Part shown: positions 22,243 through 33,448 of the stretch, in pieces
Layout: each line of letters opens with the position of its first letter
How positions within the stretch are numbered: position 1 is the first letter of the stretch
NCBI RefSeq assembly: GCF_009727055.1
Contig: NC_052360.1
Span: 62,996,523-63,060,522, forward strand
Direction of reading: 5' to 3'
From: Benincasa hispida
Lineage: Eukaryota; Streptophyta; Magnoliopsida; Cucurbitales; Cucurbitaceae
Length of the DNA stretch: 64,000 bases
Made by a program: the position numbers and the translations under genes
Notes under the pieces: generated by a model
What the model saw: the letters and a program-made list of their open reading frames with translations, nothing else
What the model was told of the DNA's origin: nothing
The model's database searches: none

Positions 22243-23263
22243 AGATTAAATTATAGAAAATGTCCCCCAATGTTTGAATATTGGGTCAAAAATACTCCTG
22301 AACTTTGAAAATTTAAAAAAAAAAAAACTCTTAAACTTTTAAAAAGAATCTAAATATGCCCTTATCGTTAGTTTTGGATGAAATCGTTAAAGTTTTGTTT
22401 GAAAAATACCTATAAACTTTAAAAAAAAATGCAAAAATATCTTTAACTTGAAAAAAAAAAAGTTAAAAAATACTTCCACCATTAGTATATAAACAAAAAA
22501 CATTAATATTTTATGGTAAAAATAACTTTAAAATTAAAAAAAAGAAAGTTTTAAAATGCTCCTACAATTAATATAGTGATCAATTTGTTTGAAGTTTTCT
22601 TAAGTTTGACAAAATCCAATTTTGAAACAAATTATGCTGATATCTTTTTTTTTTCATTCAAATACTTCCATTTTTTTTCTTAAATTTTTTATTCTTAGCT
22701 TACACCAATTTTCTCAATAACTAAAATTTTAAGTTAAAACATAAAATCACACAAAAGTTCCAAAGTCAAAATCTTCCCCTTAAAACATACCAAAATGATA
22801 AATAGTCAAACAAAAAAATGTTGGTTATTAACATATACTCGACTACTAATGTACTACTTTGTTAAAATATTTACGTCATAAAATTATTTGGTATTTCCTT
22901 TATTCTATTTCTTCAAATAATAGTTCATATACATTAACAAAATTGTGCAAGTTTATTTATTTTCTTTTTTTTATAAACTAAATATTAACAAAAAAAAAAT
23001 GGGGGTATGAGGGTATTGAAGAAGAATTGGGAGAAAGAAGATGGAAAAGAAAGATACAATATTAACCGGATATTCTTAATTTCTTCAAAAGTTTAAGGGT
23101 GTTTTTGAAAATTTTGAAAGTTAAAAGGTATTTTTTACATAGAACACTAAACGTTTCCATAAAAAAAACTAATGGTAAGAGTATTTTTTAATATATTTGA
23201 AAGTTTAAGAATATTATTTTACACAAAATATAAAGTTTAGGGATATTTGGTATAATTTAGCCT
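22243..23263. mobile_element. About 1-kb foldback element
   Basis: The left end (AGATTAAATTATAGAAAATG TCCC, in two parts) and the right end (GGGATATTTGGTATAATTTAGCC) are inverted repeats. The subterminal halves also mirror each other, with AAACTTT...AAAATACTCCTG on the left and AAAGTTTAAGGGTGTTTTTGA on the right. The A-rich core encodes nothing recognisable. It is a typical non-autonomous DNA element. Confidence 0.65.
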
Positions 23264-23399
23264 AAATGTAATATGGAAGGTGGGTTTCATGGGTAAGATT
23301 TAGACGGGAAAATTAAAATAATATTTTAGTTTTAAAAACAATTTATAAAAATATCGTAGTTTTGAAACTATTTACAAAAATATGGTTGTTGTTTTTTTT

Positions 23400-23590
23400 A
23401 TAATATATCGAGTGTTGAAAATTCAACCAAACTAGGTCGAATTTTCAACATTCGACCTTTACTTTTTTTAAAAAAAAAAAAAAATCATTCTATAAATATG
23501 GTTGTTTTTTTTTTTAATATGTCGAGTGTTGAAAATTCGACCAACTTAGGTCGAATTTGCAACATTCGACCTTTACCTTGTTTTAAAAAA
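23400..23590. repeat. Two tandem subterminal palindromic units
   Basis: Units of about 115 bases, each with a TCGAGTGTTGAAAATTC(A/G)ACC arm, a short spacer containing CTTAGG or CTAGG, and the near-complement GGTCGAATTT.CAACATTCGACC. Each unit can form a hairpin. They are separated by A/T runs. Confidence 0.75.
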
Positions 23591-23700
23591 AAAAAATAAT
23601 TTTCCATGACTCGATCTTTCCATTTTATAAAAACAATTTCTACAAAACATTTTATTATTTTATTGTTTTATTTAACTTAACTCTAAAAAGAACAAATTAA

Positions 23701-23727
23701 TATATATATATATATATATATATATCA
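23701..23727. repeat. (TA)n microsatellite
   Basis: A TA run of about 13 units lies between the subterminal repeats and the 3' end of the PMD gene. Confidence 0.95.
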
Positions 23728-23745
23728 TAAAATAAAAAGTGTAAA

Positions 23746-25795
23746 TTAAAATATCTCATTATATATAAAAATAATTACAAAAATCATGTGTCCCACAAAG
23801 GTGGACGTCGTCAATTTCGAACTGGTTGTCGTCGTCGACTTCGAACTTGAGATTGCTCTGGTTCTTTGATGTTGCTCTGGTACCTCTGCAGGCGCTTCAT
23901 AATATAAATATTCATTATGCTCTCCACGACTCCGACCATGTCCATGCATGTATGAAGACGAAGGACCAGCTTCTGAGTCATAATGTCTGAACCAAAATGC
24001 TGGCATCATCATCATCGGACTAACATAATCAGTTTGACTCTACGTCTGCATCACAGAGGGCAACTCTTCCACATTATGAGCAACCTCATCAAACTCATCC
24101 TCTTCCCGAACAGGTCCTCTACGTCTAGGAGCTGGTGGAGGAACAATAGGTATATCGTACATATAATGTATCTCCTCTATATAGCTTTGGTTGTCACTAC
24201 ATAGCAAGAACCTGGTTCGGATCATTCGCAACATCACAAAGTCTACTGTTGTTTGATCTCTGTGAATTATAAAACAATTAGATAATATTTAAAATAAATT
24301 TAAATTAAAAAAAATTAGATAATATTCATTCATTTACTAGATGACCCACAGCTGCTCCCGGACGAGTGACGTAGCGCCTTGTGATATTATTATATCAATG
24401 AATGTAGTCTTGAGTGACATCCCTGTCAAACTGTTCAATAGAAACCCCTACTGCAATAAATCTTGCACGATAGTGCCATCGCACTACCAAATGTGCAAAT
24501 TTTTCGAACCAATTTACAGTCCTTAAGTCGATATCATTCAGTAGGGTCCTGTATTACAAGGCGATGGGACATCCTGCTAAAAACCGAATTGTCTCATCAC
24601 CCTGTCAGGAAGATGCCACTCACCAATGTAAAAACATTTGAGAGGACTCATCTTCTACCATATGTTTTGACCATTCGTTCAGAAATTGGGCAAAGTATGC
24701 ATAATAATTTTGGCTTCCAAATAACCTGAAACATAAAATATTACATTGGAGAACATTAAAGACAAATACAATAAAAATGTGTATAAAATAATCAATTTGG
24801 TTTAGTGTTAATGTACCTAATCAGGTTGGAGTAGATCAAACATGTATCTATACTGGTTGACTGCATGTATGGTTGTTCTAGTCACACAAAATTTGTCTCT
24901 CCACCTAAATTTTTAAATTGATAATTTAGATTCTAAATTAACTAGATCAGTGATATAAAAAATAAATTGAATTAAAATAACACCGTAGGCTCGTCCAGCT
25001 AACTGAGCATCATTGACATGTTGTAGCTGTGGAGTTGTCGGAAATTGCTTCCAAGCCCATAGTTGCAAAAGTATGAGAGGCCCAGCTATCACACTAACCT
25101 CAGGTCTTATTGCTTTGCATAGTTTTCTATACAACCATGCCAAACATGCTCCACCCTATGAATATCGCCCCACATCATAAAGGTTAGCTAATAGTGGCAG
25201 GAACATCAAGTAAACAAAATGACTTGATTTTTCGGAAAACAAACTTCCACCCATCATTTATAGTATATATGCTCGCGCATATCTTATGACGATTTCCTTG
25301 TCTGCATCATCTGCCAGCTCACAGAATTGTGTTCTTAACCATATCAAACTTAACCTCGATCCTTTAATTTTGTCGGCAGGTAGGGTCACACCGAGGTACA
25401 GTTGACAAACTTGTGATCAGTCTTCGTATATCACTCCGGTGACCGGCTCACTGTCAACAGGTAACCCCAACAACACTTCTATGTCTTGTAGAGTGATAAT
25501 GTACTCTCTAAAAGACATATGAAATGTATGCGGCTCAGGCATCCATCTCTCAACCAAGGCTGTGATCAGATGCCAGTCCAACTAAATAAATCCTAATCTG
25601 GCAACCCCATAGAATCCAGATGTGCGGAGTAGCGGTAATATTCGAGGGTGGAGTAGGATAGTGCGCTGGAGAACTGCCTCTTGACGCTTGCAAGATATTT
25701 CTCCAGTAGTACGATCTCGTTATACAACAGATGATCGATGAATGAACTGGTCGTACAAAACATCGGGATCAATAGGTCCTAGGTTTAAAGTCATG
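23746..25795 (-). pseudogene. PMD-domain (PP7 long-form homolog type) gene of the MULE
   Basis: Reading down the - strand from the ATG at about 25795 gives MTLNLGPIDPDVLYDQFIHR, then RTSGFYGVARLGFI, then [48 protein letters not shown]-type sequence (25143 region, IAGPLILLQLWAWKQFP), then EWHLPDRVMRQFG and RRYVTRPGAAVGHL. After an intron-like gap near 24257 comes a proline/acid-rich tail (IPIVPPPAPRRRGPVREEDE). This order is the plant mobile domain (PMD, PF10536-like) followed by its usual tail. Several stops (for example in the segments near 25723 and 25579) and indels break the gene. Host PMD proteins act in silencing; in transposons the role is not well known. A diverged second copy lies at 16386-17181 on the + strand. 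Confidence 0.75.
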
Positions 25796-25907
25796 ATCTG
25801 AAAGAAAAAAATATTTATTTTTCAATTAAAAAAATATTTATTTCTCAATTAGAAGAATAATGTACAACTTAATTAACTAAATTAAATATACATGATAAAA
25901 AAAATAT

Positions 25908-27406
25908 TTATTTCTCATAATTTTTCAATGTATTAAATTTGTGCTTTTTATTAAAGTTGTTGACGATATGTCGTAAGCAAAAATGATGGTGACATTTTGG
26001 TCCCATCAAACCATTTGTTGGATTGTTCACTGCTGCGATTATGCCAGCATGTCGATCTAAAATTAAACACACCTCTTCGTGTGTTACAATTTCTCTCAAG
26101 TGTTTCAGGAACCATCCTCATGAGTCTGCGGACTCTTCATCAGCAACGGCAAATGCAAGTGGAAGAAGATGCCCATTCGAGTCAATTGATGTAGTAATCA
26201 ACAATTTTTCTCGATATTTGTCATACAAGTGTGTACCATCTATCTGAATTATCGACCGACATTTATTAAAAGCTTTTATACAATGACCAAATGCCCAAAA
26301 TACAAAAGTTAGGATAACATGACCTTCAGTAAGTGTTTCTTTCACTCTCCACTCTACGCGTGTTTCGAGATGGTCTGCTTAACCATATATAACCACCTGG
26401 GTAACAATTTGTAAGACTCATCCTAATCACCGAACACTTTAGCCAACGCTTTTCTTTTGCCCTCCCGTACCCTATGGTAAGGAACATGATATCAAAACTT
26501 TGATTTGATGTCGTACTGCAGTTGTGTCACGCTGATATATGGTTTTTCATAAAAACATGTATGTTGCTCATCGTACTTAGTGATCTCGAACAAGTCATGC
26601 GATTTTTTCTTTATTGCACGAAGTCTCCACTTATAACGTTCCTCTCACTTCTTACACCAAATTGTCCAAATCGTCGGTGTTGATTCCACAACCTCATATG
26701 GTGCATGACATTTAATAGCAAAACATTTGACCGCGTGTTGTACCATTCTTTATCTTGACAAATCATCCCTTTATACAACTGATTATTGTCAACATCCACA
26801 GGGGCTACAATTGGATCATGTTCTCAAATGTTATCCAATACATTCATATCCAAATCGTTGAATGTATCTAAAGGTAACTCATGTTCACGACCATCGAAAT
26901 CCAACTCTTCAAATTCATCGTCCGTTTCAGTTCTGAAATCTCTATACTGGTTGTTAGCCGCCATATCTTCATTATCATATGGCAATGCAAGTGACTCCAG
27001 ATCAGGATCAATACATTCAGTTGGATCTTCAAACTGACTAAATGGTACATTGTTTATATCCACCCCTATCCTATTTACATTTACATACAAATGCACTAAA
27101 TTCGACAGTGGCGTCGCGATTGAGAACATTAAGTTCATAGTTTGTGCATTCGAAATAGGGAATGACATAAACCTTATTGATCCTAATGGTTCTAGGTTAG
27201 GATGTCTATATTATTTCTAACTAATTTGTTTCCATATCTACATTAAGTGACATCCCAACCATTTCAATGAATTTTTCAAATACAATTCCACTGTTCACAT
27301 TTATACTAAAACCCCCACTTGGTGGTTGGTCATAGTCAACTCCATCAATACCATCAATTATATTACCATTTGTAAACAACATAAATTCCAAACATTTGTC
27401 CGCCAT
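25908..27406 (-). pseudogene. MuDR-type (MULE) transposase, broken
   Basis: The - strand segments read in order. 27406-27221 begins MADKCLEFMLF and has the N-terminal GG.F style of mudrA proteins. 27168-26824 is an acidic spacer. 26799-26611 matches the DNA-binding region (NVLLLNVMHHMRLW, R..FGQFGVRSERNVISGDF, degenerate). 26345-26118 holds the catalytic core start (CRSIIQIDGTHLYDKYREKL, then LLPLAFAVADEESADS), including the first catalytic Asp. 26099-25908 holds CLILDRHAGI with the second Asp and the FCLRHIVNNF (C..H) motif. The last catalytic Glu region and the SWIM zinc finger are missing, and the PMD gene begins about 110 bases further. There are many frameshifts. Role when intact: excision and insertion of the element by DDE chemistry. 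Confidence 0.82.
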
Positions 27407-27424
27407 TTTCTATAATAAAAAAAA

Positions 27425-28700
27425 AAAACAATACATTACTAATTGTTCTACCAATTATGAAACTTAAACAAAAACAAACCACAATAAAAATCACAATAAA
27501 ATATATATATATAAGAAATATAAGAAATATATTTAAAAAATCACAAAAGGTAAACTTTTTAAAACTATTTTTAAACATAACAATAAATTAAACTTTTTAT
27601 AACTATTTTTAAACATAACAACAAATTAAACTTTTCAAATATCATAAGAAATTTATACAAAAAATCACAATAATTTTGTATTAAACTACTTTTTAAACTA
27701 TAAACATCAACTTTTTAAACATTACAATGAGGTAAACTTTTTTACATTACAATGAGGTAAACTTTTTTAAACTATTTTTTAAAATTTAATACAAAAAAAT
27801 AAAAAAAAAATTATAAGAAGTATATTAAAAAAATCACGATAATTTTGTATTAAACTAAAAATATTAAACTTTTTAATTTATAAACATCAACTTTTTAAGG
27901 TTTATGAACATTAACTTTTTAAACATAACAATAAACTAAACTTTTTATAACCATTTTTAAACATAACAATAAATTAAATTTTTTCAAACTATTTTAAACT
28001 ATATTTTCAAAGTTAATACTAAAAAAATCAAATATCATAATAAATATATTTCAAAAAATCATAATAATTTTGTATTAAACTAAAAATATTAAAGCATAAA
28101 CAAATTTTTTTTTTAAACATAATAATAAACTATACTTAAATGTAAACAAAAAGATACAAAATATAAATAAGATTAACATATTGGTATAACATAATATAAA
28201 TAAGATTAACACTAATAACAACTACTAAGATTAACACTAATAGAGAAAGAACTACTAACATCAATATGTAACTATTATTGAATTCAACAGCTACTAAAAA
28301 ATTAATATGATAGATCTACTAAATATAATAAAACTAGTAATAAATAAATAGTAAACTCACAAATTTAATAGTGGTTTTACTTTTTTCCCCTAAAGTGACA
28401 ATGGTCTCTCTTTTCTCCGTTATCGGGCAACAAAAACTATGAAAAAAACAAAATATTATGAGAATATGGATCTACAATAAAAACTATGAAAAAAATAAAA
28501 TATTATGAGAATATATGATTTTTTTGTTAACGTTACCTTTTTTGTTCTTTGTTTCCCAAACAGCAACAAAAACTATATAAAAAAATATAATAGTATGAGA
28601 ATAGGAACAAAATTTATAGTTCTTTAAAAAAAATGAAATTTTGTATAGTAAAGATACAAACCTCACAATTTAATGGATGAATGTGGGAAAAGAATAAGAT
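27425..28700. other. Very AT-rich MULE interior with degenerate minisatellite
   Basis: From about 27540 to 28140 the words TAAACTTTTTAAACTATTTT and AAACATAACAATAAATTAAA recur irregularly six or more times. No coding exon was seen. 28440-28620 has a second local repeat, AAAACTATGAAAAAAA.AAAATATTATGAGAATAT (in parts), present two to three times. Confidence 0.6.
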
Positions 28701-28912
28701 TTGTAGAATGAGAGAACAAAGGTTGAAGGCAGTGAGAATGAGAGAATGAAGGCAGTGAGAAAATGTGAGAAAATGAGAGGAGAGGAGGGGGGTTATAAGG
28801 TTAAAGGTCGAGTTTTGAAAAATTGACCCACGGATGTTTGGCGTTGGGAAAATTAAATAGATGGGACGGGACCAAATGCTGACACGCTGTAGGGATTCGG
28901 ATTCATTTTAAA

Positions 28913-29345
28913 GCCATCGCAGCGTGCCGCTCATTGTCTACTTCCACTAGGCGATCGTGTAGTAAAGCTCAGCGATCATGTAGTAAAGCTCAGCGATCGT
29001 GTAGCACTTGGTAAACGATCGTATAGTAAAAGGTAGGTGACTGTATAGGTTTTGAGAAGCGATCGTCTAATAGTAATAGCTAAGCGATCGTGTAGGAGTT
29101 TGTGGCCCATCATGTAGTGAGGAAAGAAAGCGCTCGAGAGTGGGAGTTCGGAAGACGCTATCGTGGAGAGGCCATCGCAGTGTGCCACTCATCGCGTACT
29201 TCCACTAGGTGATCGTATAGCACTTGGTATACGATCGTATAGTAAAAGGTAGACGATCGTATAGGTTTTGAGAAGGCGATCGTCTAATTGTAATAGTTAA
29301 GCAATCGTGTAGAAGTTTGTGGGTGATCGTGTAATAGTTAAGCAA
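28913..29345. repeat. CGATCGT(G/A)TAG-rich tandem array in two blocks
   Basis: The motif (G/A)CGATCGT(G/A)TAG and close variants occur about fifteen times, spaced 20-35 bases apart. Two higher-order blocks are visible: both start GCAG.GTGCC.CTCAT and CTACTTCCACTAGG (near 28920 and 29175) and continue through GTATAGTAAAAGGTAG and GTATAGGTTTTGAGAAG. The core CGATCG is palindromic. It is non-coding and lies between the MULE end and a copia gag. Confidence 0.85.
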
Positions 29346-29431
29346 TGGTTATGGGTACATTATTATTAATTTGCTAAAACTTGATTGGATTAAAAAGCAA
29401 TTCACTTATAGAATTTGTTTATGATTTCAGA

Positions 29432-30205
29432 ATGACGAGTTCAATAATACAGTTGTTGGCATCAGAAAAACTAATCAGGGATAACTATGTGACATGGAAA
29501 TCAAATTTGAACACCATACTTGTGATAGACGATTTGCAATTTGTCTTAACAAAGGAATGTCCTCCCATTCCAAGCTCGAATACAACCTGAAATGTTCGGG
29601 AAGCATTTGATAGATGGATCAAGGCGAATGATAAAGCCCCTGCTTATATCCTCGCTAGCTTATATGACATCTTGGCGAAGAAACATGAGGATATAAGTAC
29701 TGCCAAAGAGATTATGGAATCTCTAAGAGGGATGTTTAGACAACCGTCCTTCACCCTGAGACATGATGCTATCAAATACGTTTATAATAGTTGCATCAAA
29801 GAGGGGACCTCAGTTCGTGAACATATCCTGGACATGATGGTTCACTTTAATATGGCAGAAGTAAATGACACTGTGATGGACGAGAGAAGTGAAGTTGGTT
29901 TTATTCTAGAATCTCTTCCAAAAAGTTTTATGCAATTTTGTACAAATGCATTGATGAATAAAATTGAATACAACTTAACCACTCTGCTGAATGAGCTGCA
30001 GGCTTTCCAGACTATGTTGACAACTAAAGGTCTAGAAGTAGAAGTAAATGTTACTACTGCTGAAAAGAGAGGAACATCCTCTGAGCCTTATGTTGCCTCC
30101 TCTTCGGAAAGTAAGAGTATTCCTACAAAGAAGGACAAAAGAAAAGGGAAAAAGAAACCTGTTGGCAAGAAAAGCAAGAAAACCGCTGCAAACAAAGGGA
30201 AATAG
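29432..30205 (+). pseudogene. Ty1/copia gag, one in-frame stop
   Basis: From ATG 29432 the protein begins MTSSIIQLLASEKL, with NYVTWKSNL, AKEIMESLRGMF, EGTSVREHILDMM and FILESLPKSF, ending in a lysine-rich tail. This is the UBN2-type gag of plant copia elements, with the nucleocapsid start. The only interruption is a TGA at 29588-29590; the frame continues unchanged on both sides. The zinc knuckle and all of protease, integrase and reverse transcriptase are missing, because the sequence passes after about 30290 into a short 3' remnant and the LTR. Gag normally packages the element RNA. No 5' LTR or primer-binding site was found upstream. Confidence 0.85.
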
Positions 30206-30933
30206 TCCCACTACAACGAATAAGGGATCTGGAAGAGAAATTGTCCTAAATACCTTGCTGAAAAGAAAGCAGAGAAAGCTAAACAGGTAACTTAGTTCCT
30301 AAGGACCGCATACTCAGCTTGACCAGCAGGAGAAGTTGCTGCTTGATGATGATATTACCTGTTTTTGTTATCATGTAATAAACATAATGTACATATTTTT
30401 ATTTTGAATGAAATGTTCATTTTCAGAAATTATGTTTGTTCTATCTCAAAACAACTTCTGTTAGAATCAAGCTGTTAAAAGCCATTTGCAAATATTCAGA
30501 TATTTAAAAAGGCTAGATCAAAGTATAATAAGATTTCTAGATCTGACTATTAACAAGAGTTGTTGAGACAGGTCAGACGCATCTTACTCAAAGAGTTTAG
30601 AGTACCTCAATGTAGTGGGAAGAAAGTGTGCTTCCTGGTCATTATTGAAAATTAGATGCAATACCATATAGTTTAATAAGAAGCCTATTATACACTAACA
30701 TGTTTATAATGATTCTCTCGGCTAAAGTGTTTGAGAATCACTTAGTAAGACTAGAAGTACCAAATTAAATAATCTAGGGCAAGTGGGAGAAATATCGGGT
30801 ATGGGATACCAAATAGTAAACCATGGGTATGAGATTCCCTAATTTATTGTACTTCTCTAAGACTTCGAAATTCAGTCTTATATATCGGATATATAAGTTA
30901 GTTACCACTGGAGTTTTAGTCCAAGTGGGAGTT
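30206..30933 (+). mobile_element. Internally deleted copia body, RNase H tail and polypurine tract
   Basis: After gag the sequence has no long frame. Near 30715-30780 it reads SAKVFENHLVRLEVPN, matching the last residues of copia RNase H, as in the better copy at 35300 (- strand). The tract CAAGTGGGAGTT directly before the LTR is the polypurine primer site. The entire PR-IN-RT region has been deleted. Confidence 0.7.
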
Positions 30934-32783
30934 TGTTGGGTTTTATGTCCTAAAACTCGTGGTTTGTAAACAATAGAACTTATTCTGAAAATTCAATAAG
31001 TTGTTATTGAATATATTGCTTATTAGAAATCCAATAAACCTAAAATTCCCTTGACTATTACATGAGTACTTGAACTTTATGTGGAGACATACAAGTGGAT
31101 CAAGTTCGAGCAAGTAGTAAAAAATGATCTATAGTATATGAATAAGGTTGGGTGCCTTATTCTGGTAACACTATTGGATGCGGCCTACTCTGTAGTTGTT
31201 ACAAAGAGTTGTAAAGAGTTGTAAAGTACTACAAACGAAGTGATCCTAATTCATACATGTTATGACATGAGGAGTGGGGTGTTCTATTCAAATGAGTTTT
31301 GTACAAGATCAGACCACGAAAGTAGTCACTCTTACTTTATAACGTTGTTTACTGTTTAAGACTGACTATTTCAAAGTGATGGTCTAGGTAACTTGACCTT
31401 AATTCTAAGCTAACTATGAACTCCTGTTTGTTCAGGATTATCCTTTGATCTGCAAACGGTGAGAGTAGACCACGTCTCTGCTTAATAAGCCTCCCATTTA
31501 AGGGATAAGACCGGATGAATAGTTGGGGATATAGCCCTCCAAGATGGAACTCACTCCTACCCGATTAGGGTTAATAGAGAGGTTGTTCCCTTTAAGTGCT
31601 GATTCTGGGTCTTGAACAAGAGGCCTCACTCTCTCATTGGCCTGAGAGGGATTCGATTTGTTGATTGGATCACAAATCAATTGTTCATTAGAGGATTAGT
31701 GGAACTTGAGGAACAAAAGGTGATTTCAAGGGTAAAATAGAAATTCGACCCAACCATTATTACGAACAACCTGTGAAGAGTTAACTTAATAATCATGGTT
31801 ATATCGAGTGAACATAATATATCTACAGTAAAGGGAGTTCAACTATGGGCTTTAGTGGAGTGACCCATTAGTTAAACGAATGAGGGTTAGTTCGGTCTAA
31901 TGAGTTTAGCCAATTAATCTCGGATCGTTGGAGTCCATGTTCTGTAGGTCCGCGAGGTCCTCCTACTAGCTCGTAAATGGATTAGCTTTAGAGTAGCGTG
32001 ATAAGTTAATTTGAAATATTCAAATTAGAATTAAACAGAATTGGAGAAATAATATTTAAATATGGTTTAAATATTTGAAGATGGAATTGTGTAAAATTAA
32101 TTTAATATTTAATATTAAATTAATTATAATTATTTAATTTGTTTAAATAATTATTTATTAATTTTATTAAGAAAATTAATTTATGAAATTAATTTTGTAA
32201 AATTAATAATATTTTCAATTTTATAAAATGAAATTGATTTATGAAATCAATTTATTAAAAGTTGGAAAAGAAGGAAAAACACAAAATGGAAAAATGACAT
32301 TTTCCATTGTCTTCTTCAAGCTGCTCACACTTAACCCACTTCTTAAGTCTTCATTTACTCCAAGCATGAGCTGCATCTCATGTAGCTATTCTCTTTGCAT
32401 GATCGTCTGCAATATATTGAAGAGATTAGAGTGATTTTGAGGCAATGCAATTGATAGAATTTCTCTGAAAAATTCGAGAGAAGAAAGAGTTCTTCATTGG
32501 GTTACTGTCATGAGTTTATCTACAAATTCCCTTGATTCTAGCTTATTTTGAGTCCCACAACTTAATCTAGAGCACCAAGAGGATAGTAGAGAAGATCTTG
32601 GTGTGCTCTAATCAAGATTCAAAGAGATTTGCAGCTGGATACAAGCTTTGAAGAAGTTCTACAAAGGTATGTCATGAAACCCATTTATTTCTGCTATAGC
32701 ATGCTTTAATTTCTGCCAAAATTAATGAATCGGAGTGCTTATGGATCCTGGTTACTTCCACTGTGTGATGGTACGTTCCAACA
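30934..32783 (+). mobile_element. 3' LTR of copia element (1850 bp)
   Basis: It begins TGTTGGGTTTTATGTCC after the PPT and ends GTACGTTCCAACA; the ends TGTTGG and CCAACA are perfectly inverted. Parts of this LTR family recur at 34785-35187 (-), 37262-38243 (+) and 40471-41547 (-). Inside, 32090-32260 is extremely AT-rich with self-complementary AATTAATTT/AAATTAATT words. The following bases TTACG would be the target duplication, but no 5' partner is visible. Confidence 0.85.
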
Positions 32784-33448
32784 TTACGTACCTTGAAAAT
32801 GAAAAAAACGAGTCACGTCGAGCAATCAACGATAAAAATTTGCCCTTCTTGGAGGTAGTCAGGTGTCAAAAATAAAAAACAATTTTCAAAATTTCCTCGT
32901 TTTTAATTTTAGGATTAATTTTTCGAATTAGTTTTAATTTTAGATTTGGTTTTTAGTTTTTTAGTTTTTTAATAAAGTTAGGTTAGTCTCAATTTAATTT
33001 GTAAAAAAAAAATAGGACGCGTTTAATAAAAATTAGGACGTTGCGAGACAGAATTGCGTTTTAAATGCAGATTCTGCATTTCGAAGGATACCCAAAGGCA
33101 ACCCTTCTTCTTCAAAACCAATTTCTAGGGCTTTTTCTCCTCAAGCAAGAACTCATCTTCAATCTAAGGTTATGCACTTTGTTTTCTTTGAATTCTTGAA
33201 TGATTATTTTAATTGTAGTTGAGTTATGCTTGATGGGTGAATTTTTAACTTAAATGAAAATTGAGTTATGATAGATTTTGTTGAATTTTGGATAGTTTAG
33301 AAATAAAATGCTTGGGATGTTTTTGTTTGCAGGTTCCAAAATTGAGTAGTGGCGTGATTCTTTGTTGAGAGTTCTTTTAGAAGAGTTTGTTTAGATTCCC
33401 TTAGGTTAATCCCAAATTTTATGTGAGCTTTTCCTTAGACAATTCTTC
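32784..33448. other. Non-coding leader before the Tat-like ORF1 relic
   Basis: No gene was seen. A segment near 33090-33180 (CCCTTCTTCTTCAAAACC, TCTAGGGCTTTTTCTCC) looks like transcribed leader sequence of a retroelement, leading to the ATG at 33449. Confidence 0.35.

Larger units (their letters stand above)
23380..28850 (-). mobile_element. Decayed MULE carrying transposase and PMD gene
   Basis: On the - strand, mudrA-type transposase remains (27406-25908) are followed by a PMD-domain gene (about 25795-23746). At the left, sequence near 23540-23585 (GGTCGAATTT.CAACATTCGACCTTTACC) has an inverted counterpart at the right, near 28803-28833 (complement GGGTCAATTTTTCAAAACTCGACCTTTAACC in outline). 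These are the candidate inverted ends; the exact termini and the 9-bp target duplication were not fixed. The sequence 27425-28700 is AT-rich filler without genes. Both genes contain stops and frameshifts, so the element is inactive. Confidence 0.65.

Noticed and set aside
24341..24729. + strand frames within the MULE
   Set aside because: They are antisense to the PMD gene, whose - strand translation shows the domain.
28913..29345. Regularly spaced short repeats suggesting a CRISPR array
   Set aside because: Repeat units vary, the spacing is irregular, the spacers are themselves repeated in the second block, and the DNA is plant nuclear. It is a minisatellite-like array.
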